DNA from: Lathyrus oleraceus
Lineage: Eukaryota; Streptophyta; Magnoliopsida; Fabales; Fabaceae
Length of the DNA: 64,000 bases
Reading direction: 5' to 3'
Assembly (NCBI RefSeq): GCF_024323335.1
Contig: NC_066580.1
Coordinates: 442,285,851-442,349,850 of the forward strand
The position numbers and the translations under genes are program-made. Positions 1-11,119 of this stretch are shown piece after piece. Numbering within the stretch: the first letter of the stretch is position 1; each line of letters starts with the position of its first letter. Below the pieces are notes generated by a model. That model did not search any database. It had not been told where the DNA came from and saw only the letters and a program-made list of their open reading frames with translations.

Positions 1-2
1 CC

Positions 3-1616
3 TACTCGCATACCTATAACTCTAACTGGAAGAACCATCCTAATTTTTCATATAAGAGTAATAATGCTTTATACGCACCGGGACAAGCTCCCAATCAAGC
101 CCCAGCTATACCTCCGGGATATCAAAAGCCGATCCCATCTACACCTAACAATAACGTTCCTAGGAAATCCAACTTGGAAACCATGATGGAGAACTTCATA
201 GCTTCTCAACAGCAAACCAATAAAGATTTCTTAAATCAGAATGTACACACTAACGAACAAATTAAACAACTAGCAAGTAAAGTAGATGCCCTGGCTACCC
301 ATAACAAAATGCTGGAAACACAAAACTCACAAGTAGCTCAACAACAAGCGCCTACTGCTGCCCCAACTGGTACATTTCCTGGACAGCCCCAACCTAACCC
401 GAAAAGCCACGCTCATGCGATCATATTAAGAAGTGGAACGGAAGTAGAAGGACCGTCTGATCCAAGGATGGAAAACCAAAACTCTAAAAAGTCAATTGAG
501 GAAGAAAGTAAACCTAAGGAAAAGGAAGAGAGTAATAAGGAAATCGTAGAAAAGAAAGAACCTTATGTACCTCCACCACCTTATAAACCACCTATCCCTT
601 ACCCTCAAAGGCTTATTAAAACCAAAGATGCGGGCCAATTTAAAAAATTTGTTGACTTACTGAAACAATTAAACGTCACAATTCCGTTTACAGAAGCTAT
701 TGCACAGATGCCCTCATATGCTAAGTTCTTAAAAGAAATTCTTTCTAATAAAAGGAAACTTAAAGATAGCGAAACTGTTACACTCACTGCTGAATGTAGC
801 GCCATAATCCAGAATATGCCTCCAAAACTTAAGGATCCTGGTAGTTTCTCTATACCCTGTCACATAGGAAAATTTGTCATAGACAAAGCCTTATGCGATT
901 TAGGAGTCGGTATCAGTGTTATGCCTTTATCCATATGCAAGAAACTGGAAATGGGAGAATTAAGACCAACTAAAATGTCTGTACAATTAGCAAATCGTTC
1001 TGTTAGATATCCTGTAGGAATTCTTGAAAAAGTTCCCGTGCGCATAGGTCAATTCTACATTCCAACTGATTTTATAATTATGGATATTAGAGAAGATGAA
1101 GTTACACCCATTATATTGGGAAGACCATTCTTAGCAACCGCCGGTGCTATCATAGACGTAAAACGAGGACGACTCACTTTCGAAGTAGGAGAAGAGAAAA
1201 TTGAGTTCATTCGCTCCCAATTTTTGAAAGCACCTGCAATAGAAGACACATGTTACTTCATGGATATCATCGATGAATGCATAAAAGAAACAGAGTTAGA
1301 AAATGACAAATTGTCTGACTATCGTGTAGAAGACAAACTTAACCAATGTTTAGCAATAACACCGGACCCTACGCAATGCCTTAAGAAACCAACCCTCGAC
1401 CTGAAAACACTTCCCAAAAATCTGAGATATGAATTCCTAGACTTAGAACTTGAACGACCAGTAATAGTTAATGCAGACCTAGGAAAACTCGAAACCGAAA
1501 AACTCCTACATATCTTAAGAAAATATCCAACCGCACTAGGATACAACATCACCGATCTTAAAGGGATAAGTCCTTCTATTTTTATTTTCTTTTCCAGTCA
1601 ATCTTTTAAGCACTAA
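3..1616 (+). CDS. Gag-protease of an Athila-like element (5' partial, pol truncated)
   Basis: The frame is already open at base 3 and stays open for 537 codons to TAA at 1614-1616; the first ATG inside it is at 174. The protein is the C-terminal part of gag, a Pro/Lys/Glu-rich linker with the Athila hallmark ILRSG (near base 430), then an aspartic-protease domain around 840-1200 with GRPFLATAGA and a substrate strand typical of Athila. The active-site loop reads DLGVG where the lineage normally has DLGAS, so protease activity is doubtful. The usual start of reverse transcriptase (LGYxIxDLKGISPS) is reached at about 1545-1578, after which the protein runs into an unrelated 12-residue tail. Everything after this point of pol has been deleted. 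No frameshift or internal stop is present, which is unusual among the old elements here. Confidence 0.8.
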   Translation, partial: YSHTYNSNWKNHPNFSYKSNNALYAPGQAPNQAPAIPPGYQKPIPSTPNNNVPRKSNLETMMENFIASQQQTNKDFLNQNVHTNEQIKQLASKVDALATHNKMLETQNSQVAQQQAPTAAPTGTFPGQPQPNPKSHAHAIILRSGTEVEGPSDPRMENQNSKKSIEEESKPKEKEESNKEIVEKKEPYVPPPPYKPPIPYPQRLIKTKDAGQFKKFVDLLKQLNVTIPFTEAIAQMPSYAKFLKEILSNKRKLKDSETVTLTAECSAIIQNMPPKLKDPGSFSIPCHIGKFVIDKALCDLGVGISVMPLSICKKLEMGELRPTKMSVQLANRSVRYPVGILEKVPVRIGQFYIPTDFIIMDIREDEVTPIILGRPFLATAGAIIDVKRGRLTFEVGEEKIEFIRSQFLKAPAIEDTCYFMDIIDECIKETELENDKLSDYRVEDKLNQCLAITPDPTQCLKKPTLDLKTLPKNLRYEFLDLELERPVIVNADLGKLETEKLLHILRKYPTALGYNITDLKGISPSIFIFFSSQSFKH

Positions 1617-2719
1617 ATTAATTTTTCACACAATAGTTTCTACACCGGAAACTATTGTGTATCTTTTACTAGATCTAACCTTACGTTAGATCCTAGAATT
1701 TTATTCCTTCGCTTTTATTTTCCTGTCCGATTGAAGAATTCAAGAACAAATCCAACCGGTCTGTGGTGGAGTGTTCAAGATTGCTATTAATTACTCAGGT
1801 TCTTTAATTTATTGATTTAATTTATATATGCTTTGCATTGCTGTTTATTTATATTGTTTGCCTGATATGGTTTTATTTAAACCGGATAATTGTTTACTCC
1901 TGTTTAGCATGTCCGGCTAAGTATTTTAGATATCGGTATGTAAAGTAAGCGGAATGAAGGAATCAAAACTAAGTTGGTGTAATTTCATTTAAAAATAAAG
2001 TCACTCTTTTTATGGCCTCAATTTACAGCATTAATCCCAAATTTTTTGTACGAGAGTAAAAGACATAAAGAAGTTAAAAGCAATAGAGCGAAAGTTTGAG
2101 TTTTTAACTGGACAGTGTAAATTGGACATTAATTCTAAATCAGGGCGAAAGCAATTTTTAGAGTTAATTAAATTCTAATCTTTTTCAAAAAGTATTTTTA
2201 AAGGTTAAATGTGAGGGCGAGAGTTAAGCATTTAAGTTTAATTATATAATCTAAGTCAACAGAGCGAGAGTTTGAGACGAGGGTGTTTAAACGGTTATTA
2301 TTTTAATAAAAAGAGTTTCTATAGATTCTGTTGTTTTCAAAAGGTGATTTTGGACTTAACTAATAAGTGACAGCTACGTTAATATAAAGTCATGGTCTAT
2401 TCAACAGAGCGAGAGTTTGAGAAAAGGCTTTTAATCAATAGTGTCTACTGAAAAGATTTATTTTAAAACCAAGAAACCAACGAAGATTTGATTCCCTAAT
2501 TACGACGAACTACATACCGATATCCGCTTAATTGATATTTAATTTTAGATCTAGTTTTAGTTTTACTTTTCCCCCAAACAATCAAAGTATCATCCGCCTT
2601 AGCTTTACGAAGAAACCTTAGAAAACAGTATATTGATTCATAAGTCCCTGTGGGATCGATATCTTTTAAAACTACGCGATAGAACTGTGCACTTGCAGTT
2701 AGTACCCCAAATCGACTCA
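1617..2719 (+). repeat. 3' non-coding region and 3' LTR of the Athila-like element
   Basis: No coding potential. The 5' limit of the LTR could not be set because the matching left LTR is outside the window. The motif AGAGCGARAGTTTGAG recurs at about 2086, 2262 and 2406; its reverse complement (CTCAAACTCTCGCTCT-like) recurs in the solo LTR at 28.5-28.8 kb as CTCACACTCTCGCGCT variants. The terminal ~50 bp match the solo LTR end. The short ORF on the other strand at 2496-2720 is only the LTR terminus read backwards. Confidence 0.65.
1628..1692 (+). other. Two consecutive perfect hairpins after the gag-protease stop
   Basis: The first hairpin pairs 1628-1640 (ACACAATAGTTTC) with 1648-1660 (GAAACTATTGTGT) around a 7-base loop, giving 13 perfect base pairs. 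The second pairs 1672-1679 (GATCTAAC) with 1685-1692 (GTTAGATC) around a 5-base loop and can be extended with one bulge. They lie 12 bases downstream of the truncated gag-protease stop codon. Function unknown; a 3'-end, stability or packaging structure is possible. Confidence 0.5.
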
Positions 2720-4833
2720 TAAAGTCGCGATCAATGTTGCAAGAGCATCTGCCATCCGGTTCTCATCTCGAGGAATATGATGAAATTCAACATTTGTAAA
2801 GAAAGTTGAAATCCTCATTGCATAATCTCTAAATGGTATCAAACCGGGTTGATTTGTCTCCCATTCTCCTTTGATTTGATTCACAACCAAAGCTGAATCA
2901 CCAAAGACATCCAAATACTTAATTCTAAGATTCATGGCCTCTTCAAGCCCCATAATGCAAGCTTCATACTCTACCATGTTGTTTGTACATTTGAAAGTCA
3001 ATCTAGCTTTAAATGGTAGATGCTGTCTTGAGGAGTAATACTCACTGCCCCAATGCCATTTCTATATTGATTAACAGCTCCATCAAATACCATACCCCAA
3101 CGGGAACCAGGTTCTGGCCCTTCTTCAAGCAATGGTTCATCACAATATTTCATTTTCAAGTACAAAATCTCTTCATCAGGAAAATCATATTGTACTGACT
3201 GATAATCTTAAATTGGTTGGTGAGCCAAATGGTCAGCCAAGATACTACCTTTAATTGCTTTCTGAGATCGGTATTCGATATCATATTCTGATAACAACAT
3301 CTGCCAACGGGCAATTCTCCCAATTAAAGCAGGCTTCTCAAATATATACTTGATTGGATCCATTTTGGATATCAACCAAGTGGTATGATTCAACATATAC
3401 TGACGCAGACGCTTAGCAGCCCAAGCCAATGCACAACAAGTTTTCTCAAGCATTGAATACCGAGTCTCACAGTCGGTGAACTTCTTACTGAGGTAGTAAA
3501 TTGCAAATTCTTTCTTTCCGGTCTCATCTTGCTGACCAAGAACACAACCCATACTATCTTCTAGCACAGTCAAATACATGATCAACGGTCTTCCTTCGAC
3601 AGGTAGAGACAAAATCGGAGGTTCAAGCAAATATTCTTTGATACTGTCAAAAGCTTTCTGGCATTCTTCGGTCCAATCACAAGACTGATCTTTCCAAAGA
3701 AGCTTGAATATAGGCGCACATGTGGAAGTCATCTGGGAAATGAATCTGGAAATATAATTCAAGCAGCCGAGAAAACCTCTGACTTGCTTCTCAGTTTTGG
3801 GCGCAGGCATCTCTTGTATTGCTTTGAACTTGGCATGATCAACTTCAATACCCTTCTCGCTGACAATAAAGCCCAACAACTTACCAGAACGAACACCAAA
3901 AGTACACTTATTGGGATTCAAGCGGAGTTTATACTTCCTCAAACGTTGGAATAACTTCAATAAATGCTCAACATATTCCTCTTCATCAATTGATTTAGCA
4001 ATCTTGTCATCGACATATAATTCAATCTCTTTATGCATCATATCATGAAAAAGAGTAGTCATTGCTCTCTGGTAGGTTGCACCAACATTCTTTAGACCGA
4101 AAGGCATCACTATATAATAGAATGTTCCCTATGGTGTAATGAATGTGGTCTTCTCCATATCTTTGGGTGCCATCTTGATCTGATTATACCCGGAAAATAC
4201 ATCCATAAACGAAAAGACTTTGAATTTAGTAGTATTGTCTACCAACATATCAATGTGTGACAGAGGGAAATCATCTTTCGGACTGGCTTTATTCAAATCT
4301 CTATAGTCGACACACATGCGGACTTTTCCATCTTTCTTCGGTACAAGCACAATATTGGCCACCCATTGCGGATACTCAGCGGTCACAAGGAAACCGATGT
4401 CAATCTGCTTCTGAACTTCCTCTTTGATCTTCACAGTCATATCAGGATGCGTTCTTCTCAACTTCTGCTTGACTGGATGGCATTCTGGCTTCAATGGAAA
4501 TCTATGCTCCACAATCTCAGAATCCAACCCATGCATGTCTTGATAGGACCAAGCAAACACATCTGAATATTCTCGAAGAAGATCAATCAACCCCTTCTTA
4601 GCATCTGGACACAGTCGAGACCCAATCTTGACTTCCTTCACATCACCCTCGGATCCCAAGTTGACTAGCTCAATCTGCTCTTCAAATGGCTGAATAATCT
4701 TTTCATCTTGCTCAAGAAGATGAGACAATTCATCACTCACTTCTACATCACTTTCCTCCTCGGCCTCAAACACAGGGATTTCAAAATTTGGAGGAAGAGA
4801 ATGATCATTGTATTCAATGGGGTTAGGAACCAA
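2717..4833 (-). pseudogene. Ogre D pol: reverse transcriptase, RNase H, archaeal-type RNase H (broken)
   Basis: A continuous RT/RNase H reading frame starts just after the predicted intron (4835). RT contains KVRMCVDYRDLNKA and the palm Asp in FSFMDVFSGYNQI, then MPFGLKN and the catalytic YVDD (residues 32-35 of the segment starting at 4110). A first, gypsy-type RNase H follows, with its first catalytic position degenerate. Then comes a second, archaeal-type RNase H: MVFDGAVNQ, EYEACI, GDSALV and RDENRMADALA keep all four acidic residues. Two RNase H domains in tandem are typical of the Tat lineage. Breaks: TAG at 4129-4131 where the family has Trp (TPWG), TAA at 3208-3210, and a frameshift near 3005. 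The frame ends where the Athila-like element is inserted, so integrase is absent here. Confidence 0.85.
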
Positions 4834-4834
4834 C

Positions 4835-5091
4835 CTGCATAATGATTTGATATTTTGATTTTAGAGAAGTGAATTTGTGACCAAATATTATACAGATGGA
4901 CAATTATATTGTTTACTTATGTTTTTTTTATTACCATTTTCAGAATAAAGCAAAACATAAAAATAAACATCAAAGATGTGGATGAATAGAATTAATTTTA
5001 TTGATGATCAATTTAAAATTTCCAAACAATGTTCACTTCTCCCTTAGGCATAGGAGAATGACTTTTAAAAAATATATATAAAAGCAATTAC
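4835..5091 (-). other. Predicted Ogre intron between protease and RT
   Basis: The region between protease and RT frames is AT-rich and non-coding. On the minus strand it begins GTAATTGCTTTTATATA (donor at 5091) and ends AAATCATTATGCAG (acceptor at 4835), immediately followed by GTTGGTTCCTAACCC and the open RT frame. Ogre elements are known to carry a spliced intron here that joins protease to RT. The exact donor is uncertain because an in-frame TGA lies a few bases before it. Confidence 0.5.
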
Positions 5092-5096
5092 TTAGA

Positions 5097-6881
5097 TCAA
5101 TGCAAAATAAGAGGAATATCAACGACAATCCAATTGTTGCATGTCCTTCCATGCGTTACAAAGTTGGTGCAGTCTTCCTCTTCACTATCCTCTAGCATAG
5201 CAACTAAGTGTTGTTCATTGCCATGAATGAACCCTCCGCTACGAAAGCTAAGTTGCATATCTTCAGATCTAACAACTGATGAGCCTTTCTGGAACCCCAA
5301 ACCGGTTCTGCCTTTGTTGTTAGAGACCTCTACCATGCGCCCCCACTGATCATCAGTACCTTCTTCTATAATCTTTTGAGCATCTTTTAACAAGGACATA
5401 GGTGCACCAATTCTCCTCTCAGCAGCAATAGATAAGGCTTGGAACAGAGTCCCAACCTCATCATAAGCTTCCACATACGAGAAAGATGACAGATGGCTAA
5501 CCAATAACGCTTTCTCTCCTCCCACAATCACTAGCTTGCCATTTTTGACAAATTTGAGCTTCTGGTGTAGAGTGGAGGTAACAACCCCTGCCTCATGAAT
5601 CCATGGCCTCCCCAATAAACAGCTGTAGGCCGGGTGGATATCCATTACTTGAAAAGTAATCTGAAAATCACTCGGATCTATCTTGACTTGAAGGTCCACT
5701 TCACCAATAACCGTTTTGCGTAAGCCATCGAAGGCTTTGACGATTACCCCATTATATCTCATGGGCGCTCCTTGGTAAGATAACTTCGACAAAGTTGACT
5801 TCGGAAGCACATTGAGTGACGAACCGGTGTTAACTAGCACATTTGACAAAGCATCTTCCTTACAGTTCATTGAAATATGCAAAGCCAGGTTATGATTTCT
5901 TCCATCCTCAGGGAGTTCTTCGTCAAAGAAGCTCAAATTATTGCATGAAGTGATGTTAGCCATGATGTGATCAAACTGATCAATAGTAACATCTTGCTCT
6001 ACATATGTTTGTTCAAGAACTCTCTGTAGTGCTTCTCTGTGCGCTTCAGAATTCAAAAGCAGGGACAACATTGAAATCTTTAAGGGAGTCTGGAGCAGCT
6101 GCTCAACCACATTAAATTCACTCCTTTTGATTAATCGGAGTACCTCATCATCATCATTGGCTTTCAAGTTGCTAGATTCACCAGACTTATCTTTTGAACA
6201 ACCAACTGGTTCTACATTAGGCACCTCCGACTTCTTACCAACCACTGTTTCCTCTGGGACCACTGGCCCAAACACTCGACCACTGTGGGTCACCTTCGTA
6301 ACATCAACAATGCTCACTACAGAACTAGTCGTAGGTAACGGGACCTCTTAACTATTCTTCATCATTGTAGAATTATACTGGTATGGTACAACCTTATCAG
6401 ATGCATACGGGACTGGGCCCGCTAACCGTATTACCAACAACGATACTGATCTTTGACTAACATTCTTGTTATTGCTGCTATCATACTGAATTACCAACCA
6501 CTCTTGTTGCTTGAAAACGGGCACTATGACATTAACGTCGTCATCTACATGACGGGATTGAATGATCTGGATCATGCCTTCATCCATCAAACATCGGATG
6601 TCCCTTTTTACCACATCACGCCCTCTTGGGTTCACACTACAAACAACACAACCATCATGGTCATGTTCACAGTCACTCACCAAACAGATATCTTTGTGCA
6701 TTTGCACCAAAGATCTTCGGATAAACCGGACATCAAAAACCTTGAACTCACCAGGATAGTCGTCCACCATATTCATTGAAGAGTTCCAATGAGCGGGAAA
6801 AAGGTTTGCTTTCACATTCGGCGTACGGTCCTCAAAGGACACCATACCACTCTTCATAAGTTTTTGAACCTCATACTTCAA
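5097..6881 (-). pseudogene. Ogre D gag C-terminus and aspartic protease (broken, active-site mutant)
   Basis: One frame runs from 6881 to 5097, interrupted only by TAA at 6348-6350. The upstream half carries Ogre gag-pro linker motifs (KYEVQKLMKSG, GEFKVFDVRFIRRSL, CxVCSVNPRG). The downstream half is the retropepsin-like protease: ALSNVLVNTGSSLNVLP, then a GEVDLQVKI strand and YSCLLGRPWIHEAG. The catalytic triplet is NTG instead of DTG (codon 5831-5829, residue 163 of the segment starting at 6317), so the enzyme should be inactive. A G-patch-like tail (GRTGLGFQKG) follows, as in other Ogre proteases. Confidence 0.8.
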
Positions 6882-7048
6882 TGGAGAGCAGTTTTCTATA
6901 TCGTGCTTGGGTGCACCCTGATGAAAAGCACAACGAAGCTCAGGTTTATACCACCAAGGAAGTGGTTTTGGGATCTACGGTGGGTTCCTCGGTTGAATCA
7001 AGTTCTTGAGAACTAACGAGGGATATAGCTCTGCATACGACATAGGAA

Positions 7049-8398
7049 TCAGGTCAAAAGAGACCTTCTTCCTCTCAAAGTTCTACTGATGATGATGATT
7101 GTTGTTGGTATTGTTGTTGTTGTAGGTGTTCGTTCATTATTGCGGTTGTTGTTATAGGTGTTCCTTCTTTGTTGCGATTGTTGTTGTTCATGTTGTGGTT
7201 GTTGTTGAATTGGTGTTGCTTGTTGATTAGAAAATACCAGAATTACTGAAGATACTTGATGATGATGATGTTGACGGGGTGGTGGATTTCTTCTGATCTG
7301 AGGCCTCATCTGCCTCGCACTGGAAATTGTGTTTATTTCATTATCCTTCTTCTTGCTGAAACTACTGCCATACCTCTTACTCGTTGACGCCTCATCTCTT
7401 GACAAACGTCCTTCACGGACCCCTTCTTCAAGTCTCATCCCCATATTTACCATTTCGGTAAAATCACTGGGGGCACTAGCGATCATTCGTTCATAATAAA
7501 ATGAACTCGGGGTTTTCAAGAAGATCTTTGTCATCTCTTTCTCCTCCAAAGGAGGAGTGATCTGGGTAGCCAACTCCCTCAATCTTTGCGCATACTCTTT
7601 GAATGTCTCTTTGTCTTTCTGAGACATATACCTCAATTGGTATCTATCCGGCGCCATGTCCACATTGTACTTGTATTGCTTCACAAAAGCCTCTCCCAAG
7701 TCTTTGAAAGTGCAAATGCTTGCATTATCCAACCCCATATACCAACGGAGTGTAGCACCAGTCAGGCTATCCTGGAAGTAGTGAATAAACAACTGATCAT
7801 TATCTGTCTGGGTTAACATCTTGCGAGCATACATCACAAGATGACTAAGCGGACAAGAATTCCCCTTATACTTTTCAAAGTCAGGCACTTTGAACTTCAC
7901 CGGGATATTGACATTGGGCACCAAGCATAACTCGGCAGCACTCTTCCCAAACAGATCTTTACCTCTTAGCGTCTTTAATTCTTTGCGCAACTCAAGAAAC
8001 TGATCTTTCATCTCGTCCATCTTCTCATACACATCCGGACCCTCAGACGACTCAGAATGATAGATGGTATCCTCTACGCGAGGCAAAGTATGCACAACGA
8101 GAGGTGGCACAGACATGACCGGGCTAGATGCCGGCATAGAAGCAAAGGTAGGCGCAAAGCCTTCTGGAACAAAGTTGGGTGGCATTCCCCACGGGAATCC
8201 GGCAGGAAGGTTCGGCGCGAAGTGGGCGGTAGCAGCAGGCATAGTAGAGGTAACCACCTCTGAAGTAACAGTCCTCGTGGGAGGAGTTGCAGGTGTTGGA
8301 GAAGCTTGGCTCTAAGCAGCAAGAACTGACTCCATCATAGAAGTCAGTCGGGCGATCTCGTCCTTCAGCTCTCTATTCTCTTGCTCTAAATGCTCCAT
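7049..8398 (-). pseudogene. Ogre D gag (broken)
   Basis: The likely start is ATG at 8398-8396, opening MEHLEQENRELKDEIARL, the usual coiled-coil start of Ogre gag. TAG at 8314-8312 (codon 29, where CAG is expected) interrupts it. The capsid-type retrotransposon gag domain follows at about 7900-7400 (PLSHLVMYARKM, FIHYFQDSLTGATLRWY, FVKQYKYNVDMAPDR, FKEYAQRLRELA). The C-terminal part is low-complexity, Gln/Asn/Thr-rich, encoded by TTG/CAA-type triplets at 7087-7240. Beyond 7080 the linker continues in other frames with a TAG at 6977-6975 (QIPKP expected) and a frameshift before a CxFHxGxxxHxxxxC knuckle-like motif around 6900. Confidence 0.8.
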
Positions 8399-8709
8399 AA
8401 TTCTCAGATGATTGGCTCTGGTATTGTACCGATGAGTCAGCTTGACTAAAGCACAGAAGAAACACCAATCAGACACCTGGCAAAAACCTGCTTATGCAAA
8501 TGATACATGAAATGCAATGTTTGATTATTTTTTATTTCCAAGAAACTTACTATATCATTTGCAAATATATAATATTTAAATAGCAATTGCAATAATTTGA
8601 TATGACCAAAAAATCTCTTTTTATTTATATAAATTGGAAGGATTACACTGAGTACAATTTCATAAGCCAAAAAAGTAAAAAGACACAAGAGAAAAGGAGA
8701 CTAGTCATC
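8399..8709 (-). other. Non-coding spacer between ORF1 and gag of Ogre D
   Basis: AT-rich stretch between the ORF1 stop and the gag start on the minus strand. I see no coding domain or conserved motif; the short ORFs here are not similar to anything I recognise. Confidence 0.5.
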
Positions 8710-10204
8710 CTAAGGATCCCTAACAACAATGTCAGAAGATCTGGATGAAGGCGCGTACTTCCTTCGAATGCGACGGATCTCGATCTCAAAAGAAGCCTTC
8801 ATCTGAGTCTTCTCGAGGACAAGCTGGTCAACAATCTTCTTCCAAGCAACAGAAGGTTGAGGCATGCTAGAAGATGAAACCTCCGGCTCTCTCTGTCTCT
8901 TCGTCACTCGGTCTTCAAGTAGCTCAATAAGTGCATCTTTGTCCTTAGACTCCATATGCAACTCTTCATGCTTCTTGCTCAAAGCACGGAAACGCTCTTC
9001 CCACATATCCTTCTCTTGCTTCATCTTGGCGAGCGCGTCTTCCAACTCCTTTACATCTTGGTTAGGGAGAGTTAATGGCTCAACCACAACCACATACATA
9101 GGTCTCTCACAAGGATAAGGCATCTTCAACTCCATAGCTCTCTTCTTCACCCAAAGAGTGTAAGCTTCCAAAGCTACACAATTGCACGGACCAAGCTCGG
9201 ATCTTCCTTTCCTATGCATATTATGCCAAGCATGCACAATCTTATGCTTCAAATGTTGGGGATCTTTACCCTCTTGATAGAAAAGACCTTCTAACAAAGT
9301 GTTATTAGGTTTGTCTCTCAAGGGGAACCCAAGTTGACGACGAGCCAAAGCAGGATTGTAGTTAATTCCTCCGTGTGTACCAATGAGAGGCACATTAGAG
9401 AATTCACCACAACAATCAATAATCTCCAAACTGCTTAAAGACGGATCATACCAAACTATATCATCATTAGTGAGAGACATAAGTCTCTGAGACCACCTTA
9501 GACATTGTTTGTTCTCCACAAAAGCAGGTGTCTGAGGCAAGTGCGAAATAAACCACTTGTACAAAAGAGGAATGCAACAGACAATCGTTCCGCCACCTTT
9601 AGAATTCCTTAGATGCAAAGAGAAATACATATCACCCAACAACGTAAGCACGTGATTCCCAATCAAGAAAAGTCTAATGGTGTTAACATCAACAAAACCG
9701 TCAATGTTAGGGAAAAAGCTAATTCATAGATGAGCAACACAAAAATAGCTTCAAAAGCGTCCACACTACCAGCTTGAGCAAAAGTGGTAGCTTCCTTGAT
9801 GAGGAAAACAGATGGCAACCTGAATAACCCTCATTTCGTCACCCAATGAGCCTCTATCTCAGATTTCTTCAAGTGAGGAACTTCAGCAATAATACTAGAC
9901 CGGGGAATCTCCTCCAATCCACTAAAAGGTACTCTACTAGAAACAGGTATCCCCAAAATATGAGAATACTCCTCCAAGGTAGGCACAAGCTGAAAATCTG
10001 GGAAAGTGAAACAATGGTAGAGAGGATCATAGAATTGCACCAATACACTCAAAAGTCCTTCAACTACATCAACATACAAGATAGACAGAAGCTTCCCATG
10101 ATGTTGTTTGAAGTCCAAGGGATCTAATACAAAGGATGCTAGCTTCCTTAACTCTTTCAAATATGGACATCAAAAACTGTACTTCTTAGCGTTCCTTCAT
10201 TCAT
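8710..10204 (-). pseudogene. Ogre D ORF1, uncharacterised protein upstream of gag (broken)
   Basis: ORF1 is the extra gene that distinguishes Ogre from most Ty3/gypsy elements; its function is unknown. The start is probably ATG at 10204 (MNEGTLRSTVFDV), with a frameshift near 10170. The body contains FYDPLYHCFTFPDFQLVPTL, EEYSHILGIPVSSRVPF, AGSVDAFEAI, FPNIDGFVDVNTIRLFLIG, GGGTIVCCIPLLYKWF and NPALARRQLGFPL, a fold I associate with the plant mobile domain / DUF7745 group of plant transposon proteins. The C-terminal ~100 residues (9050-8750) are a predicted coiled coil rich in Lys/Glu. Breaks: TGA at 9833-9831 and a frameshift near 9715. The last 318 codons (9666-8710) are open. Confidence 0.75.
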
Positions 10205-11052
10205 AATCCATGGTCTGAAAATATTTGCAAATGATACCTTAGTTCCTTGAAATTTTCGTGTGATGAATGTTATGATGCACATGAATGCATGAATGCAACA
10301 ATCACAAATAAGGGATCACACACAAGGCAAACAAAGGTCAGGGGATGAATCAAGTCATTGTCAAGATCAATCATCCATTTTGGTGGATTATGGTTTTCAC
10401 CTTATCAACACCCAAGTTCCATTGATATTGACAAGACTTGATTGGATCAACAAGAATCAAGGGTTTGTTGCAAGTCACGAGCATGGAGTCTGGGTAAGAA
10501 CCATCCCAAAGGAGTGAACTAAGGATAAAAAACTGTAGATCATGTTCTAAAAAGTTCCCAGAGTCTTAATTCCATCTATCGGATATTACAGGGTAAGACG
10601 ACTGACTCATCGACCCATAATATTCTCAAGAGAAACTCGTCTGAGTGTAGTATCGCATAACAACTGTTATCAAGTCTACACTTGAACAGTTTTTGCACTA
10701 CGTCCTAAATAGGCCAAGATGGGTTAAATGTTCTAAGGTCCTCAGCTTCTCAGACCCAATTAGGAATAGTAATGCCTAACCACAAATACTTGTGTGACAT
10801 TTCCAAATCCAAAGGAGTCTCCACTGAGTAGATGGATCTCAAGCCAACTTGTTAAGGACTACTCCACATAAGTCGAACATGACTATACCATCCTCCTATC
10901 TTAATTGCACTCAAGTTCGGGTTAGAACTTATCTCACCACTCAGAGATCACCAAGCATAACAAGCAGATTATATCACACATACATATATACAAACATCAC
11001 ATGTATACAAATATATTCACACAAAAAGTAGGCTAAACCCACTGGAGACTAC
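10205..11052 (-). other. Untranslated leader of Ogre D
   Basis: Lies between the PBS and ORF1 on the minus strand, where the 5' leader is expected. No long ORF and no protein motif on either strand. It is the expected place for a packaging signal, but I cannot point to a specific one. Confidence 0.55.
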
Positions 11053-11070
11053 TCCCCAGCAGAGTCGCCA
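11053..11070 (-). promoter_or_regulatory. Primer-binding site of Ogre D (Arg-tRNA type)
   Basis: On the minus strand this reads TGGCGACTCTGCTGGGGA, nine bases after the LTR end (...CCCGCTACA). It begins with TGG, as needed to pair with a tRNA CCA end, and matches the Arg-tRNA-type PBS known for Ogre. First-strand DNA synthesis of the element would start here. Confidence 0.8.
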
Positions 11071-11119
11071 CTTAATTTCTGTAGCGGGAAATTCATGATC
11101 ATCAAGCTATTGATAAGCT

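Larger units (their letters stand above)
1..2719 (+). mobile_element. Athila-like Ty3/gypsy retrotransposon, 3' part, internally deleted
   Basis: The element enters from the left window edge in its gag gene and ends at 2719. It contains an open gag-protease frame followed directly by non-coding and LTR sequence, with no reverse transcriptase, RNase H or integrase. The right end reads ...TCGACTCA; beyond it, the interrupted Ogre coding sequence (ending in ADALATL) resumes on the other strand, so the element is inserted in Ogre D. Its last ~50 bp align with the end of the solo LTR at 28257-29652: CTACxCGATAG, GTGCACTxGCAGT and a final CGAxxCA. This places both in one LTR lineage and fixes the orientation of the solo LTR. 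The left LTR and target duplication lie outside the window. Confidence 0.75.
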
